From positions 1 through 60,337 of the forward strand of contig JAVFAS010000012.1 in assembly GCA_034002405.1 (NCBI GenBank): DNA of 60,337 nucleotides. Reading direction: 5' to 3'. Below, piece after piece: positions 47,384 through 56,116 of the stretch. The translations under genes were made by a program, and so were the position numbers. Within the stretch, counting starts at the first letter, position 1. Each line of letters opens with the position of its first letter. The notes below the pieces were generated by a model. It did no database searches, was not told the DNA's origin, and was given only the letters and a program-made list of their open reading frames with translations. This DNA is from SZUA-365 sp034002405. GTDB taxonomy: Bacteria > Bacteroidota > Ignavibacteria > SZUA-365.

Positions 47384-47962
47384 ATGGAACTGATTCTCAT
47401 TTTTCTCTCGGCCGCACTGGTCAACAACTTCGTGCTCGCGTACTTTCTCGGCATCTGTCCGTTCATCGGCGTGTCGAACAAACTCTCCTCGGCGTTTCCG
47501 ATGGGACTCGCGACCACCTTTGTCATGGTACTCACGGCGATCGTCACCTGGCTCATCTATCATCTCATTCTCGTCCCGTATCATGTCGAGTATCTCGAAT
47601 ATGTGTCGTTCATCCTCGTGGTTGCATCCTTGGTGCAGTTCGTCGAGATGGTCATCAAGAAAGTCAGCCAGCCGCTGTACCGGGCACTCGGAATCTTTCT
47701 TCCCCTGATCACGACCAACTGCGCCATTCTCGGTCTTGCGCTGTTTATCGTGCTCAAGGATTATTCCTTCGTGGAGAGTATTTTCTTCGGCGTGGGTGCG
47801 GGTGCGGGTTTCACCCTGGCGATCAGCATCATGGCGGGAATCCGCGAGGAACTCGACCTGGCCGATGTGCCGGCCTCCTTCCGTGGGGCACCGATTACCC
47901 TGATCGTCGCCGGCCTGCTCGCCCTGGCATTCATGGGCTTCGCGGGAATGATCACCGTGTAA
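47384..47962 (+). CDS. rnfA: Electron transport complex subunit RnfA
   Basis: This 192-residue subunit with six helices is paralogous to RnfE in inverted topology. The cysteine motifs are YFLGICPFIGVSNKL and LITTNCAILGLALF. VNNFVLAYFLG at the N-terminus is a family signature. It starts 3 nt after rnfE. Confidence 0.96.
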   Translation: MELILIFLSAALVNNFVLAYFLGICPFIGVSNKLSSAFPMGLATTFVMVLTAIVTWLIYHLILVPYHVEYLEYVSFILVVASLVQFVEMVIKKVSQPLYRALGIFLPLITTNCAILGLALFIVLKDYSFVESIFFGVGAGAGFTLAISIMAGIREELDLADVPASFRGAPITLIVAGLLALAFMGFAGMITV

Positions 47963-47998
47963 CATTCGTTTGAATCAAACACTGACAGGAGCATACAC

Positions 47999-48754
47999 AT
48001 GGTTTCACGTCGTTCGTTTCTGAAACTCACGGGTCTCGCGGCCGTGGCCGCGGGTGCGGGCTTCGGAACCGGAAGCATGCTCGGGAACGGCAGCGCAGGC
48101 AGCGGTCGCCGCTTCGCCATGCACGGATTCGTGCCCGCCGACGAACGCACCGTCCTGGAATTTCTCCGCTTTTTCTCTTCTGAAGTACCGTCCGGAACGA
48201 CTGCTCCGGTGATCACCGCCGATGCGCGCTGGCGTCGCGTGATCGCCGACGCCTTGCGTCCGGACACCCGGAGCGCGGGGCTCGCGCACGGTCAGGGTCA
48301 CGTGACGGTGCGGCTGACTCCCATCGGTGCACCGGTCCGCGCCGATGTGTTGGTCGCGGACGACCGTACGCGGATCTATGATCCCGCCGGTGATTTCAGC
48401 CAGGGTCTGCAGCGTTTGCGCGAATCGCTCAACGCGACGGAGGCGCGCTGCATGATCAGTGCCGCCTATGTCGAGGAAGCGCCACTCGCGTCGCTGTTCG
48501 CATCCTCCCGCGTGCTTGTCGTCGAGAACGACCGCGGTATTGTCGACCGCATCGCGTTCGATGGTTCCACCCGTCGGGTCGACGTCGACGGCCGTTGCGG
48601 TCGCACCGGTGTCACCGTGCGCGCCGATGGCGCGCATGTGCATCACGCGAGCTGTCGTCATGCGCTCTGTCGCAGCGCCGGCGTGGCCAGTCGACCGGGC
48701 GATGTCATCGCCTGCGCGCCCAATGGAATCATTCTCCGCGTGGAGCGCGCCTGA
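47999..48754 (+). CDS. Tat-exported protein with C-terminal NusG domain II, Rnf-associated
   Basis: This 251-residue protein begins with a twin-arginine signal (SRRSFLKLTGLAAVAAGAG). The middle 150 residues are not recognised. The last 60 (CGRTGVTVRADGAHVHHASC, then RHALCRSAGVASRPGDVIAC and PNGIILRVE) match the NusG domain II/KOW-like domain with its three to four cysteines. That domain is often found as a separate small protein in Rnf clusters. A role in assembling or maturing Rnf outside the membrane is inferred from the position between rnfA and apbE. Confidence 0.7.
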   Translation: MVSRRSFLKLTGLAAVAAGAGFGTGSMLGNGSAGSGRRFAMHGFVPADERTVLEFLRFFSSEVPSGTTAPVITADARWRRVIADALRPDTRSAGLAHGQGHVTVRLTPIGAPVRADVLVADDRTRIYDPAGDFSQGLQRLRESLNATEARCMISAAYVEEAPLASLFASSRVLVVENDRGIVDRIAFDGSTRRVDVDGRCGRTGVTVRADGAHVHHASCRHALCRSAGVASRPGDVIACAPNGIILRVERA

Positions 48755-48765
48755 CAGGTATCGCC

Positions 48766-49764
48766 ATGTTCCGACGCCCGTCCCTCGCGCTGACCCTGTT
48801 TCTCGTCGCCGTGTTCGCCGTGGCGCTGCTGCTCGCGCTGCTCATGAACCGTGAGGAGGAGCCGCCTGTCGCGCGGACGCAGATTGCCATGGGCACCATG
48901 ATCGAGATCCAGGTCCGTGGCCTGTCGCGTGACCGTGCCGATGCCGCCATCACCGCGGCGTTCGCCGAAGTACGCAGGGTCGACATGCTTTTCTCGACCT
49001 ACAAGACGCACGGTCCGGTGTGGCGCCTCAACCACAGCCGTGATACCATCATCCAGGTTCCCGACGAGGTTCACGCCCTGCTTCGGCGCTGCGACACACT
49101 CTGGCGTGCGAGCGGGGGAGCATTCGATGCGGCGATTGAGCCACTCGTGCGCGCCTGGGGCTTCGATGGCGAGACACCGGCGGTTCCCTCAGCGGAGGCG
49201 TTGGCGGCGGCGAGGGCGCACAGCGGTTGGGCGCACGTCTCGATCGCGGACCACCGCCAGATCAGAAAGAAACCGGATGCAGCCGTGAATTTCGGTGCGA
49301 TCGCGAAAGGATATGCCGTGGACCGTGCCGTCGCGGTTCTCATGCGGCATGGGGCACACGACGCCCTGGTCAATGCCGGCGGGGAAATTCGCGCGACAGG
49401 CGGTGACTGGCAGGTGGGCATTCAGCATCCGCGGTCGCCATCCGAAATGCTCGCGGTCGTTGAACTGCACGGCCGTGCGATCGCGACATCCGGTGACTAC
49501 GAGCAGTATTTCGTCGTCGACGGCAGCCGGTATCATCACATTTTCGATCCGGCAACCGGTCGTCCGGCGACCCGCTGCCAGAGCGTATCGGTCATCGCCG
49601 ATGACGACATGACCGCCGACGCCATGGCGACGGCGGTGTTTGTCATGGGGCCGGAACGTGGCATGGATTTTCTGACGCACTCTCCCGATATTGAAGCACT
49701 GATCGTCGATGCCGACGGTATGCAGCACAGCACGCCCGGCTTCGCACGGTATCGAATGAGGTAA
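48766..49764 (+). CDS. apbE: FAD:protein FMN transferase (ApbE)
   Basis: This 332-residue flavin transferase attaches FMN to Thr of S/TGAT motifs, here most likely RnfG and RnfD. An N-terminal helix (ALTLFLVAVFAVALLLALLM) anchors it at the periplasmic side; there is no lipobox cysteine. Conserved blocks are MGTMIEIQV, FSTYKTHGPVWRLN, NFGAIAKGYAVDRA, LVNAGGEIRATG, HHIFDPATGRPA and the metal-site DDDMTADAMATAVFVMG. ATG 48766 follows the previous stop by 11 nt. Its place inside the operon supports the assignment. Confidence 0.94.
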   Translation: MFRRPSLALTLFLVAVFAVALLLALLMNREEEPPVARTQIAMGTMIEIQVRGLSRDRADAAITAAFAEVRRVDMLFSTYKTHGPVWRLNHSRDTIIQVPDEVHALLRRCDTLWRASGGAFDAAIEPLVRAWGFDGETPAVPSAEALAAARAHSGWAHVSIADHRQIRKKPDAAVNFGAIAKGYAVDRAVAVLMRHGAHDALVNAGGEIRATGGDWQVGIQHPRSPSEMLAVVELHGRAIATSGDYEQYFVVDGSRYHHIFDPATGRPATRCQSVSVIADDDMTADAMATAVFVMGPERGMDFLTHSPDIEALIVDADGMQHSTPGFARYRMR

Positions 49765-49769
49765 GAATT

Positions 49770-50651
49770 ATGGATCTGAATATCCTGATTGCGATCGCGA
49801 CGATGGGTGGACTCGGTTTTCTCTTCGCCGGTGCCCTGGCGATCGCCGACAAGAAATTACGCGTGGAGGAGAATCCGCTCATCGGGCAGATCAACGACGT
49901 GCTGCCCGGCGCGAACTGTGGGGCCTGCGGCAAGGCGGGGTGCTATGACTTCGCGGTCAACGTGGTCAACGGTACCGTGGCGCCCAATGGGTGTCCCGTC
50001 GGTGGACAGGAGGTGGCCAATGAGATCGCGGCCCTGCTTGGGATCGAGGCGGGCGCGACCGTGAAAATCGTGGCACGCGTGCTGTGCCGTGGCGGGAACA
50101 TCGAAGCCGCCCGAAAGATGGTCGAGTATCGCGGTCCGCAGACGTGCGCGACCATGGACCTCGTCAGTGGCGGGACGAAGATGTGTCAGTATGGTTGTCT
50201 TGGCGGTGGTGACTGTGTGGAAGCGTGCACGTTCAACGCCATTCACCTCAATGACAACGGCCTGCCTGTCGTGGTGGACGATCTGTGCACGGGCTGTGGC
50301 ATGTGCGTGAAGGCGTGCCCGCGAAATATCATCGAGTTGCATCCAAGCGACCGCCAGGTGTTTGTGTTCTGCAAGAGCCATGACGATCCGAAGACCGCGA
50401 AGGAAGTGTGTGACGTCGCCTGCACCGGCTGCGGGATTTGCGCCCGGAAATCCGAAGGCGGTGTGATCATCTCCGATGGTCTCGCGGTCATCCAGTGGGA
50501 CAAGTTCGATCCGGAAAAGATTCCCTTCGACAAGTGCAAGACCAGTGCGATTTGTTATCTCCGCGACACCTACGCGCGGATGCAGGCGGGCACAACCGAT
50601 GCGGCGGGGCAAAAAGCCGCGGCGGATGTCACGCCGGAACAACAGAACTAA
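49770..50651 (+). CDS. rnfB: Electron transport complex subunit RnfB
   Basis: This 293-residue ferredoxin-accepting subunit has one N-terminal helix (ILIAIATMGGLGFLFAGALA). A four-cysteine cluster domain follows (LPGANCGACGKAGCYDFA, then NGCPVGG). The ferredoxin-type domains have CQYGCLGGGDCVEAC, CTGCGMCVKACP and a further CDVACTGCGICARK. It lies last among the structural genes, after apbE, and not directly after rnfA as in many clusters. Confidence 0.95.
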   Translation: MDLNILIAIATMGGLGFLFAGALAIADKKLRVEENPLIGQINDVLPGANCGACGKAGCYDFAVNVVNGTVAPNGCPVGGQEVANEIAALLGIEAGATVKIVARVLCRGGNIEAARKMVEYRGPQTCATMDLVSGGTKMCQYGCLGGGDCVEACTFNAIHLNDNGLPVVVDDLCTGCGMCVKACPRNIIELHPSDRQVFVFCKSHDDPKTAKEVCDVACTGCGICARKSEGGVIISDGLAVIQWDKFDPEKIPFDKCKTSAICYLRDTYARMQAGTTDAAGQKAAADVTPEQQN

Positions 50652-50679
50652 CCACGTACGATCGACGGAAGGACGCCGC

Positions 50680-51126
50680 ATGCGCGGTGAGGATATCTAC
50701 GAAGATGGTGTCGTTATCGCGACCGGCGATGGTCGCGCCACTGTCGCCGTCGCGATGAGCGCGGCTTGCGAGGAGTGCAGCGCCAAGATCTTCTGTGCCG
50801 CTGGCGATGTGACACAGAACACGGTCATCGCAAACGATCGCCTCGGGGTGCGGGAAGGGGATCACGTGCGTATCGTTGTGCATGGGGAGGACATGTTTCG
50901 TGCCGCCTTCCTCCTGTATGGTATCCCGCTCGTCCTGCTTCTTGTCGGACTGTTCGTCGGGATGTTTCTCGTCGATCCCGGGTGGATGACGCGGGAACTC
51001 TGGGCCTTTGTGCTTGGAATCGGACTATCGGGTCTGTATTACGTCGCGGTATTCCTGTCCGGCGATCGCATCCGTGGTGGTCGCATGATGCCCGATATCG
51101 TCGCCATCCACGGAGGAACCGCATGA
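50680..51126 (+). CDS. rseC: RseC/SoxR-reducing system family membrane protein
   Basis: This 148-residue protein has an N-terminal soluble part with the cysteine signature CEECSAKIFCAAG, followed by two membrane helices (LLYGIPLVLLLVGLFVGMFL and LWAFVLGIGLSGLYYVAVFL). It matches RseC, often encoded with Rnf and thought to pass electrons for resetting SoxR or related factors. ATG 50680 has GGAAGG 6-10 nt upstream. It overlaps the DUF493 gene by ATGA. Confidence 0.85.
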   Translation: MRGEDIYEDGVVIATGDGRATVAVAMSAACEECSAKIFCAAGDVTQNTVIANDRLGVREGDHVRIVVHGEDMFRAAFLLYGIPLVLLLVGLFVGMFLVDPGWMTRELWAFVLGIGLSGLYYVAVFLSGDRIRGGRMMPDIVAIHGGTA

Positions 51127-51434
51127 GCGACTCCGCGTTGCCCAATCGCAGGCTCACCCGTCTGGAAGTGCTCAACGTCCTGCGCGAGCATTTCGAATTC
51201 CCCGGTTCGTTTCCGTTCACGGTGATCGCACGCAGCGGGAGCGATTTCTATGCCGTGCTGCATGCGACGCTCGAAGAGCTTCAGCAGAATGCGCCGTTCA
51301 CGATCCGCGAGCGTCCATCCTCGAAGCAGAACTATTCGGCCTACCGCATCGAGATCTACGTGGAATCCGCCTCCGTCGCTCTTCATCGCAAGGAAGTCAT
51401 CGCCAGCATCGACGGCGTACTCATGATGCTGTGA
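51123..51434 (+). CDS. DUF493 (YbeD-like) family protein
   Basis: This 103-residue cytoplasmic protein has the ferredoxin-like ACT-type fold of the family. FPFTVIARSGSDFYAVLH and the C-terminal YVESASVALHRKEVIASIDG are recognisable. YbeD-like proteins have no firm function. ATG 51123 overlaps the rseC stop, so it may be the last gene of the rnf operon. Confidence 0.7.
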   Translation: MSDSALPNRRLTRLEVLNVLREHFEFPGSFPFTVIARSGSDFYAVLHATLEELQQNAPFTIRERPSSKQNYSAYRIEIYVESASVALHRKEVIASIDGVLMML

Positions 51435-51503
51435 TCCGTTCTCTTCGTTCCTCCCTCCCGTGCGCGGCGTGCCGACCGATTCCGCGCTGTTCGCTGTCGC
51501 ATC

Positions 51504-51533
51504 TTGCACCCCCCGCGGATTATTCCGTATTTT
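51504..51533 (+). promoter_or_regulatory. clpS promoter, giving a nearly leaderless mRNA
   Basis: TTGCAC (51504-51509) and TATTTT (51528-51533) are 18 bp apart. The -10 lies in CCGTATTTTACC (51525-51536), shared with hutH and nearly with hutU. The clpS ATG starts only 8 nt after the -10, so transcription would begin within a few bases of it. Confidence 0.5.
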
Positions 51534-51541
51534 ACCCTGTT

Positions 51542-51853
51542 ATGCAGTATCCACACTTCATAGATGCGGGTGGTCCCGCGACAACCCCCGATGTCGTCAC
51601 CGACGTCACCGACGGGACCGCGACCGACGAACCATCGAAGGTCATTCTGTTCAATGACGAAATTCATTCCTTCGACGAAGTGATCGAGCAGTTGATCAAG
51701 GCCATCCGCTGTTCGCGTGCGAAAGGAGAGGCCCTCGCATGGGAAGTGCACACGCGCGGCAAGGCCTGCGTCTACGTCGGTGCGATGGACGAGTGTCTCC
51801 GCGTGAGCGCCATTCTGGAAGAAATCGGACTGCACACGCAGATTGAAATGTAA
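51542..51853 (+). CDS. clpS: ATP-dependent Clp protease adaptor ClpS
   Basis: This 103-residue adaptor brings N-degron substrates to ClpAP. The core starts at PSKVILFNDEIHSFDEVIEQL, with the N-degron pocket residues in the FNDEIHSFDEV stretch, and continues with KGEALAWEVHTRGKACVYVG. About 30 residues of Thr/Asp/Val-rich N-terminal tail precede it, long for the family. ATG 51542 is the only start in frame before the core, and it has no Shine-Dalgarno. No clpA is adjacent; alaS follows. Confidence 0.9.
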   Translation: MQYPHFIDAGGPATTPDVVTDVTDGTATDEPSKVILFNDEIHSFDEVIEQLIKAIRCSRAKGEALAWEVHTRGKACVYVGAMDECLRVSAILEEIGLHTQIEM

Positions 51854-51880
51854 CATCATTATCCGAGACGAATATCCCTT

Positions 51881-54475
51881 ATGACCTCCTCCGACATCCG
51901 CCAGAGCTTTCTCGATTTTTTCCGCGACAAGCAGCATCGCATCGTCGATAGCGCCCCGGTGGTGCCCCATGACGATCCAACCCTGTTGTTCACCAACGCG
52001 GGCATGAACCAGTTCAAGGACGTTTTTCTCGGCCAGGGCACGCGCGACTATACCCGCGCCGCCGACACGCAGAAGTGCATTCGCGTCTCCGGCAAGCACA
52101 ACGATCTCGAGGAGGTCGGCCGTGACACGTATCACCACACGTTCTTCGAGATGCTTGGAAACTGGAGTTTCGGTGATTACTACAAGCGCGAGGCCATTAC
52201 CTGGGCATGGGAACTGCTCACCGAGGTCTGGAAGCTGCCGAAGGCGCGGTTGCATGCCACCGTGTACAAGGACGACGACGAGGCCTACGGGTTGTGGACC
52301 GAACTGACCGATATTGACCCGGCGCATGTGCATCGGTTCGGGGAGAAGGACAATTTCTGGGAAATGGGTGACACGGGACCATGCGGGCCGTGCTCCGAAA
52401 TCCACGTCGACCTCACCGAACACGGAGACGGAGGCGCGCTGGTCAACGCCGGCGTACCGGAAGTCATGGAGATCTGGAACCTCGTGTTCATCCAGTACAA
52501 CCGCGATGAACACGGAACACTCCACGAACTGCCGAAGAAGCACATCGACACCGGCATGGGCTTCGAGCGCATCTGCGCGGTGTTGCAGGGCAAACGCTCG
52601 AATTACGATACCGACGTCTTCATGCCCGTGATCACACGCATTGCGGCGCTGGCCGGACTTCCGTATGAAGGAGAGCAGCAGCAGATTGCCATGCGCGTCA
52701 TCGCCGATCACGTGCGCATGCTCACCTTCTCGATCGCGGATGGCGCGATCCCGGGTCCGGATGGCCGCGGATACGTGCTGCGCCGCATCCTCCGCCGCGC
52801 CGCGCGTTTCGGGCGGACGCTCGGCATGCACGAACCATTCCTCTACCGGGTGGTGGAGACCCTGTGTGAAACGATGGGGTCGGCATTTCCGGAAATCGTC
52901 GAACGCCGGGAGATCATCGAGCGCGTCATCCGCGCGGAGGAGGAGAGTTTCAATGCCACGCTCGATCGCGGGCTCGAGATCTTCGATGAAATCGTCACGC
53001 GTCTCGCGGCCGCGGGCGCGCGCACGATCGCGGGCGCCGATGTCTTCCGTCTGTATGATACCTTCGGGTTTCCGCTCGATCTGACGAACCTGCTCGCCAC
53101 GGAGCGCGGACTCACGATCGACGAGGCGGGATTCGAAACGCTGCTCGCCGCGCAGAAGGAGCGGTCGCGTGCGGTGACGAAAAAGAACATCGTCTTTCCA
53201 ACCGCGGGCGATCGCGGCGCGATCCAGCTGACGCTGCTCGACGGTACCGACGGCCGCAGTGCATTCACCGGTTATGACGGATTCGACACGGAGGCGACGG
53301 TCACCGGCCTGCGGGAAATTGACGGACAACTCTTCATTCTCCTTGACCGCTCACCGTTTTATGTCGAGTCGGGAGGTCAGGTAAGTGATCGTGGCCAGCT
53401 GGTCGCGCACGGAGTTGCCGCCGAGGTCCGCGACCTTCTCAAGGTCGACGGAGGGATCGTCCATGTCGTGTCGAGCGAGGGCGGTTTCGCACCGAAGCTC
53501 GGCGACACCATCCACGCCGCGGTCGATCGCGGCGCGCGTCGCGATACCATGCGCAATCACACCGCCACCCACCTGATGCATGCGGCGATGCGGCATGTGC
53601 TCGGCACGCATGTGCAACAGGCGGGATCACTGGTGGAGCCGGAACGATTGCGCTTCGATTTCTCCCATTACGAGAAAGTGCAGGACGAACAGCTCGCCGC
53701 GATCGAAGCGATGGTGAACGAGAAAATCCTCGAAGGCATCCCCGTACGACAGCACCGCGCCGTGCCCTTCGAGGAGGCGCGCACCATGGGTGCGCTGATG
53801 TTCTTCGGTGACAAGTATGGGGACTTCGTCAACGTGCTGCAGGTCGACGAATTCTCGATGGAATTCTGCGGTGGCACGCATGTACACAATACGGCCGAGA
53901 TCGGTCTGTTCAAGATTATTTCAGAGGGATCCGTCGCAAGCGGAACACGACGCATCGAAGCGGTGACCGGACGCGGGGTGCTCGCATACATCGCACGTCT
54001 GCAGCAGCGGTTGGTGGAAGGAGACCTACGCGAGAGCGCTCTGCATGAGCAACTCCGGCATGCGGAGAAGGAACTCGCCCGGGTTTCCCTTGCACAGGGT
54101 GCGAGTCAGATCGATGATCTCGTTGCTCGTGCCGAGGACTGGGACGGACATCGCCTCGCCGTTGCCCGACTCCACGCCGGGGATGCCGAACAGCTCAAAT
54201 CACTCGGCGATGTGCTGCGCGAACGGTTGAAATCCGGTGTGGGGGTGCTCGCCGATGTTGTCGATGGCAAGGTGCTGCTCGTCTGTGTCGTCACCGATGA
54301 CCTCGTCTCCCGCGGAGTGAAGGCGGGTGCCATCGTTGGTGTGCTTGCGAAGAAACTTGGCGGCGGCGGCGGCGGGCGTCCGCATCTCGCGACCGCGGGC
54401 GCGAAGGATACGGATGGGCTGGATGCGGTGCTCGCCGAGGCGCCGGCCCTCATCCGCACGATGGCGGCGTCATGA
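51881..54475 (+). CDS. alaS: Alanine--tRNA ligase
   Basis: This 864-residue class II synthetase has the catalytic domain with TNAGMNQFKDVFLG (motif 1 area), HHTFFEMLGNWSFGDY and GMGFERICAVLQG (motif 3). The editing domain has the zinc ligands NHTATHLMHA and CGGTHVHNT. The C-Ala domain ends with a Gly-rich loop, KKLGGGGGGRPHLATAGAKD. Length and order are standard. The stop overlaps the GGGP synthase start by ATGA. Confidence 0.97.
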   Translation: MTSSDIRQSFLDFFRDKQHRIVDSAPVVPHDDPTLLFTNAGMNQFKDVFLGQGTRDYTRAADTQKCIRVSGKHNDLEEVGRDTYHHTFFEMLGNWSFGDYYKREAITWAWELLTEVWKLPKARLHATVYKDDDEAYGLWTELTDIDPAHVHRFGEKDNFWEMGDTGPCGPCSEIHVDLTEHGDGGALVNAGVPEVMEIWNLVFIQYNRDEHGTLHELPKKHIDTGMGFERICAVLQGKRSNYDTDVFMPVITRIAALAGLPYEGEQQQIAMRVIADHVRMLTFSIADGAIPGPDGRGYVLRRILRRAARFGRTLGMHEPFLYRVVETLCETMGSAFPEIVERREIIERVIRAEEESFNATLDRGLEIFDEIVTRLAAAGARTIAGADVFRLYDTFGFPLDLTNLLATERGLTIDEAGFETLLAAQKERSRAVTKKNIVFPTAGDRGAIQLTLLDGTDGRSAFTGYDGFDTEATVTGLREIDGQLFILLDRSPFYVESGGQVSDRGQLVAHGVAAEVRDLLKVDGGIVHVVSSEGGFAPKLGDTIHAAVDRGARRDTMRNHTATHLMHAAMRHVLGTHVQQAGSLVEPERLRFDFSHYEKVQDEQLAAIEAMVNEKILEGIPVRQHRAVPFEEARTMGALMFFGDKYGDFVNVLQVDEFSMEFCGGTHVHNTAEIGLFKIISEGSVASGTRRIEAVTGRGVLAYIARLQQRLVEGDLRESALHEQLRHAEKELARVSLAQGASQIDDLVARAEDWDGHRLAVARLHAGDAEQLKSLGDVLRERLKSGVGVLADVVDGKVLLVCVVTDDLVSRGVKAGAIVGVLAKKLGGGGGGRPHLATAGAKDTDGLDAVLAEAPALIRTMAAS

Positions 54476-55251
54476 TGCCGGAGCCAACGGTGTATGATCG
54501 CCTGTGCCACGCCCATCGTGAGGGTCGTGCGCAGTTGTTTCTCCTCGTCGATCCGGACAAGGCGAATATTTCGATGCTGCCCGGATTCGTCGCCGAGGCG
54601 CAGGAGGCCGGCGTCGATGGCTTTCTCATCGGGGGGAGTCTCACGCTGCTGCCACGTTTCGAGGAATGCCTGCGGGCGATGAAAGTAGCCGCCCGGGTAC
54701 CCGTCATCATCTTTCCGGGCGGCATCCATCAGATATCCGGAGAAGCGGATGCGATACTCTTTCTTTCCACGATCAGCGGCCGCAATCCCGAGCAGCTCAT
54801 CGGCCAGCATGTGCTCGCCGCGCCGATGATTCACGAACTCGGGATCGAACCGATCGCCACCGGCTACATGATCATCGAATCCGATGCGGTCACCTCGACG
54901 GAATTCATGAGCTATTCGAAACCCATCCCTCGCGCGAAGCCGGAAATTGCCGCGGCGCACGCATTGGCCGCCGAGATGCTGGGCATGAAGCTCGTGTATC
55001 TCGAGGCGGGGAGCGGCGCGCCCCAGTCCGTTCCCGCGGGCATGATCCGGATGGTGCGTTCGCTGGTCGACATCCCCCTGTTCGTGGGTGGTGGAATCCG
55101 GACGCCCGGCGCGGCGGCGGAAAAAGTCGCCGCGGGTGCATCGGTCGTCATTGTCGGCAATCATTTCGAGGATGACGGCAATCATGCCGAGCTGCGTGCC
55201 TTCGCCGATGCCGTGCATGGCGGGGCGGCACGTGGCATCACCGCACTATGA
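54472..55251 (+). CDS. Geranylgeranylglyceryl/heptaprenylglyceryl phosphate synthase (PcrB family)
   Basis: This 259-residue TIM-barrel enzyme joins a prenyl diphosphate to sn-glycerol-1-phosphate in an ether bond. Key blocks are LLVDPDKANI, DGFLIGGSLTL, IIFPGGIHQIS and the phosphate cup YLEAGSGAPQSV with LFVGGGIRTPGAA. This enzyme makes the first ether-lipid step in archaea. Homologues occur in Bacteroidota and in Bacillus (PcrB), with chain length set by residues that cannot be judged here. ATG 54472 overlaps the alaS stop; ATG 54475 is an alternative. Confidence 0.88.
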   Translation: MMPEPTVYDRLCHAHREGRAQLFLLVDPDKANISMLPGFVAEAQEAGVDGFLIGGSLTLLPRFEECLRAMKVAARVPVIIFPGGIHQISGEADAILFLSTISGRNPEQLIGQHVLAAPMIHELGIEPIATGYMIIESDAVTSTEFMSYSKPIPRAKPEIAAAHALAAEMLGMKLVYLEAGSGAPQSVPAGMIRMVRSLVDIPLFVGGGIRTPGAAAEKVAAGASVVIVGNHFEDDGNHAELRAFADAVHGGAARGITAL

Positions 55252-55261
55252 ACCGGGGGCA

Positions 55262-56023
55262 ATGATGAAATGCCTGTTGTTCGCCTGTGCCATCACGGCG
55301 CTGTTCGGCGTCGCCTGCGCACCCCTTGTCGAGCTCGAGGATGAGACCGTCACATTGCGCGCGCGCGCGGATTCCCTCGACGGGCTCCTGACGGAATGCC
55401 AGGCCGAGACGGTGCGATTGCAGGAGAGTCTCTCCGCGGTCGAGGAACGAAATCTCGCGCTCGACGACCGTGCCCGTGCGTTATCAGCCGAGCTCGCCGA
55501 GGCGCGATACCGGACGCCGGACGAGGATGTCGTCGATCCCGGAAAACCGACTCCGGAGTCCGATATACGCATCGAAGGGGCGACCGCGGCGTCGATGGAT
55601 GTCGAGACCGTGCGCGCGATGGCCTCGTATGACGGCCGTGTGCAGCCGGACATCGATTTTCTCGGGCGGTACCAATCCGCCCTCGGCGCCTACCATGCGC
55701 GGCACTATCCTGATGCGTTGCGGCAGTTTGCCGACCTTCTCGCCGGCGCCCGTCCCAACGACATGATCGACAACTGTCTCTACTGGATGGGGGAGTCCGC
55801 GATGCAACTCGGTCGGCATGACGAGGCGATCCACCATTTCACGCGCGTCATTGCCTGCACGGGCGCCGACAAGGTCGATGACGCCTTGTATTCCCGCGCC
55901 ATGGCGCACCGCGCCGCGGGACGACACGCCGAGGCGCGGGCCGACCTCGACCTCCTCGTGCGCCAGTTTCCGCATTCGGAGCTAACCGGACAGGCGCGCC
56001 GCGCGTTGAAGCAGCTGCACTGA
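55262..56023 (+). CDS. CpoB/YbgF-like lipoprotein with coiled coil and TPRs
   Basis: This 253-residue protein has a signal peptide with lipobox LFGVAC. A coiled coil (VTLRARADSLDGLLTECQAE and on to about residue 85) and an Asp/Pro-rich linker follow. The C-terminus has three TPRs (YQSALGAYHARHYPDALRQF, YWMGESAMQLGRHDEAIHHF and ALYSRAMAHRAAGRHAEARA). This order matches CpoB/YbgF of the Tol-Pal system, though here it is a lipoprotein and no tol genes are adjacent. ATG 55262 (or 55265) starts 10 nt after the GGGP synthase stop. Confidence 0.75.
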   Translation: MMKCLLFACAITALFGVACAPLVELEDETVTLRARADSLDGLLTECQAETVRLQESLSAVEERNLALDDRARALSAELAEARYRTPDEDVVDPGKPTPESDIRIEGATAASMDVETVRAMASYDGRVQPDIDFLGRYQSALGAYHARHYPDALRQFADLLAGARPNDMIDNCLYWMGESAMQLGRHDEAIHHFTRVIACTGADKVDDALYSRAMAHRAAGRHAEARADLDLLVRQFPHSELTGQARRALKQLH

Positions 56024-56116
56024 GGGTTCCGGGCGACACGCTCGCACGACCTCCAGATCGCTGTCACACGGTTCCGCTGCCGTCCCCATATCCCAGACCA
56101 CGAAGCCGGAGAAGAC

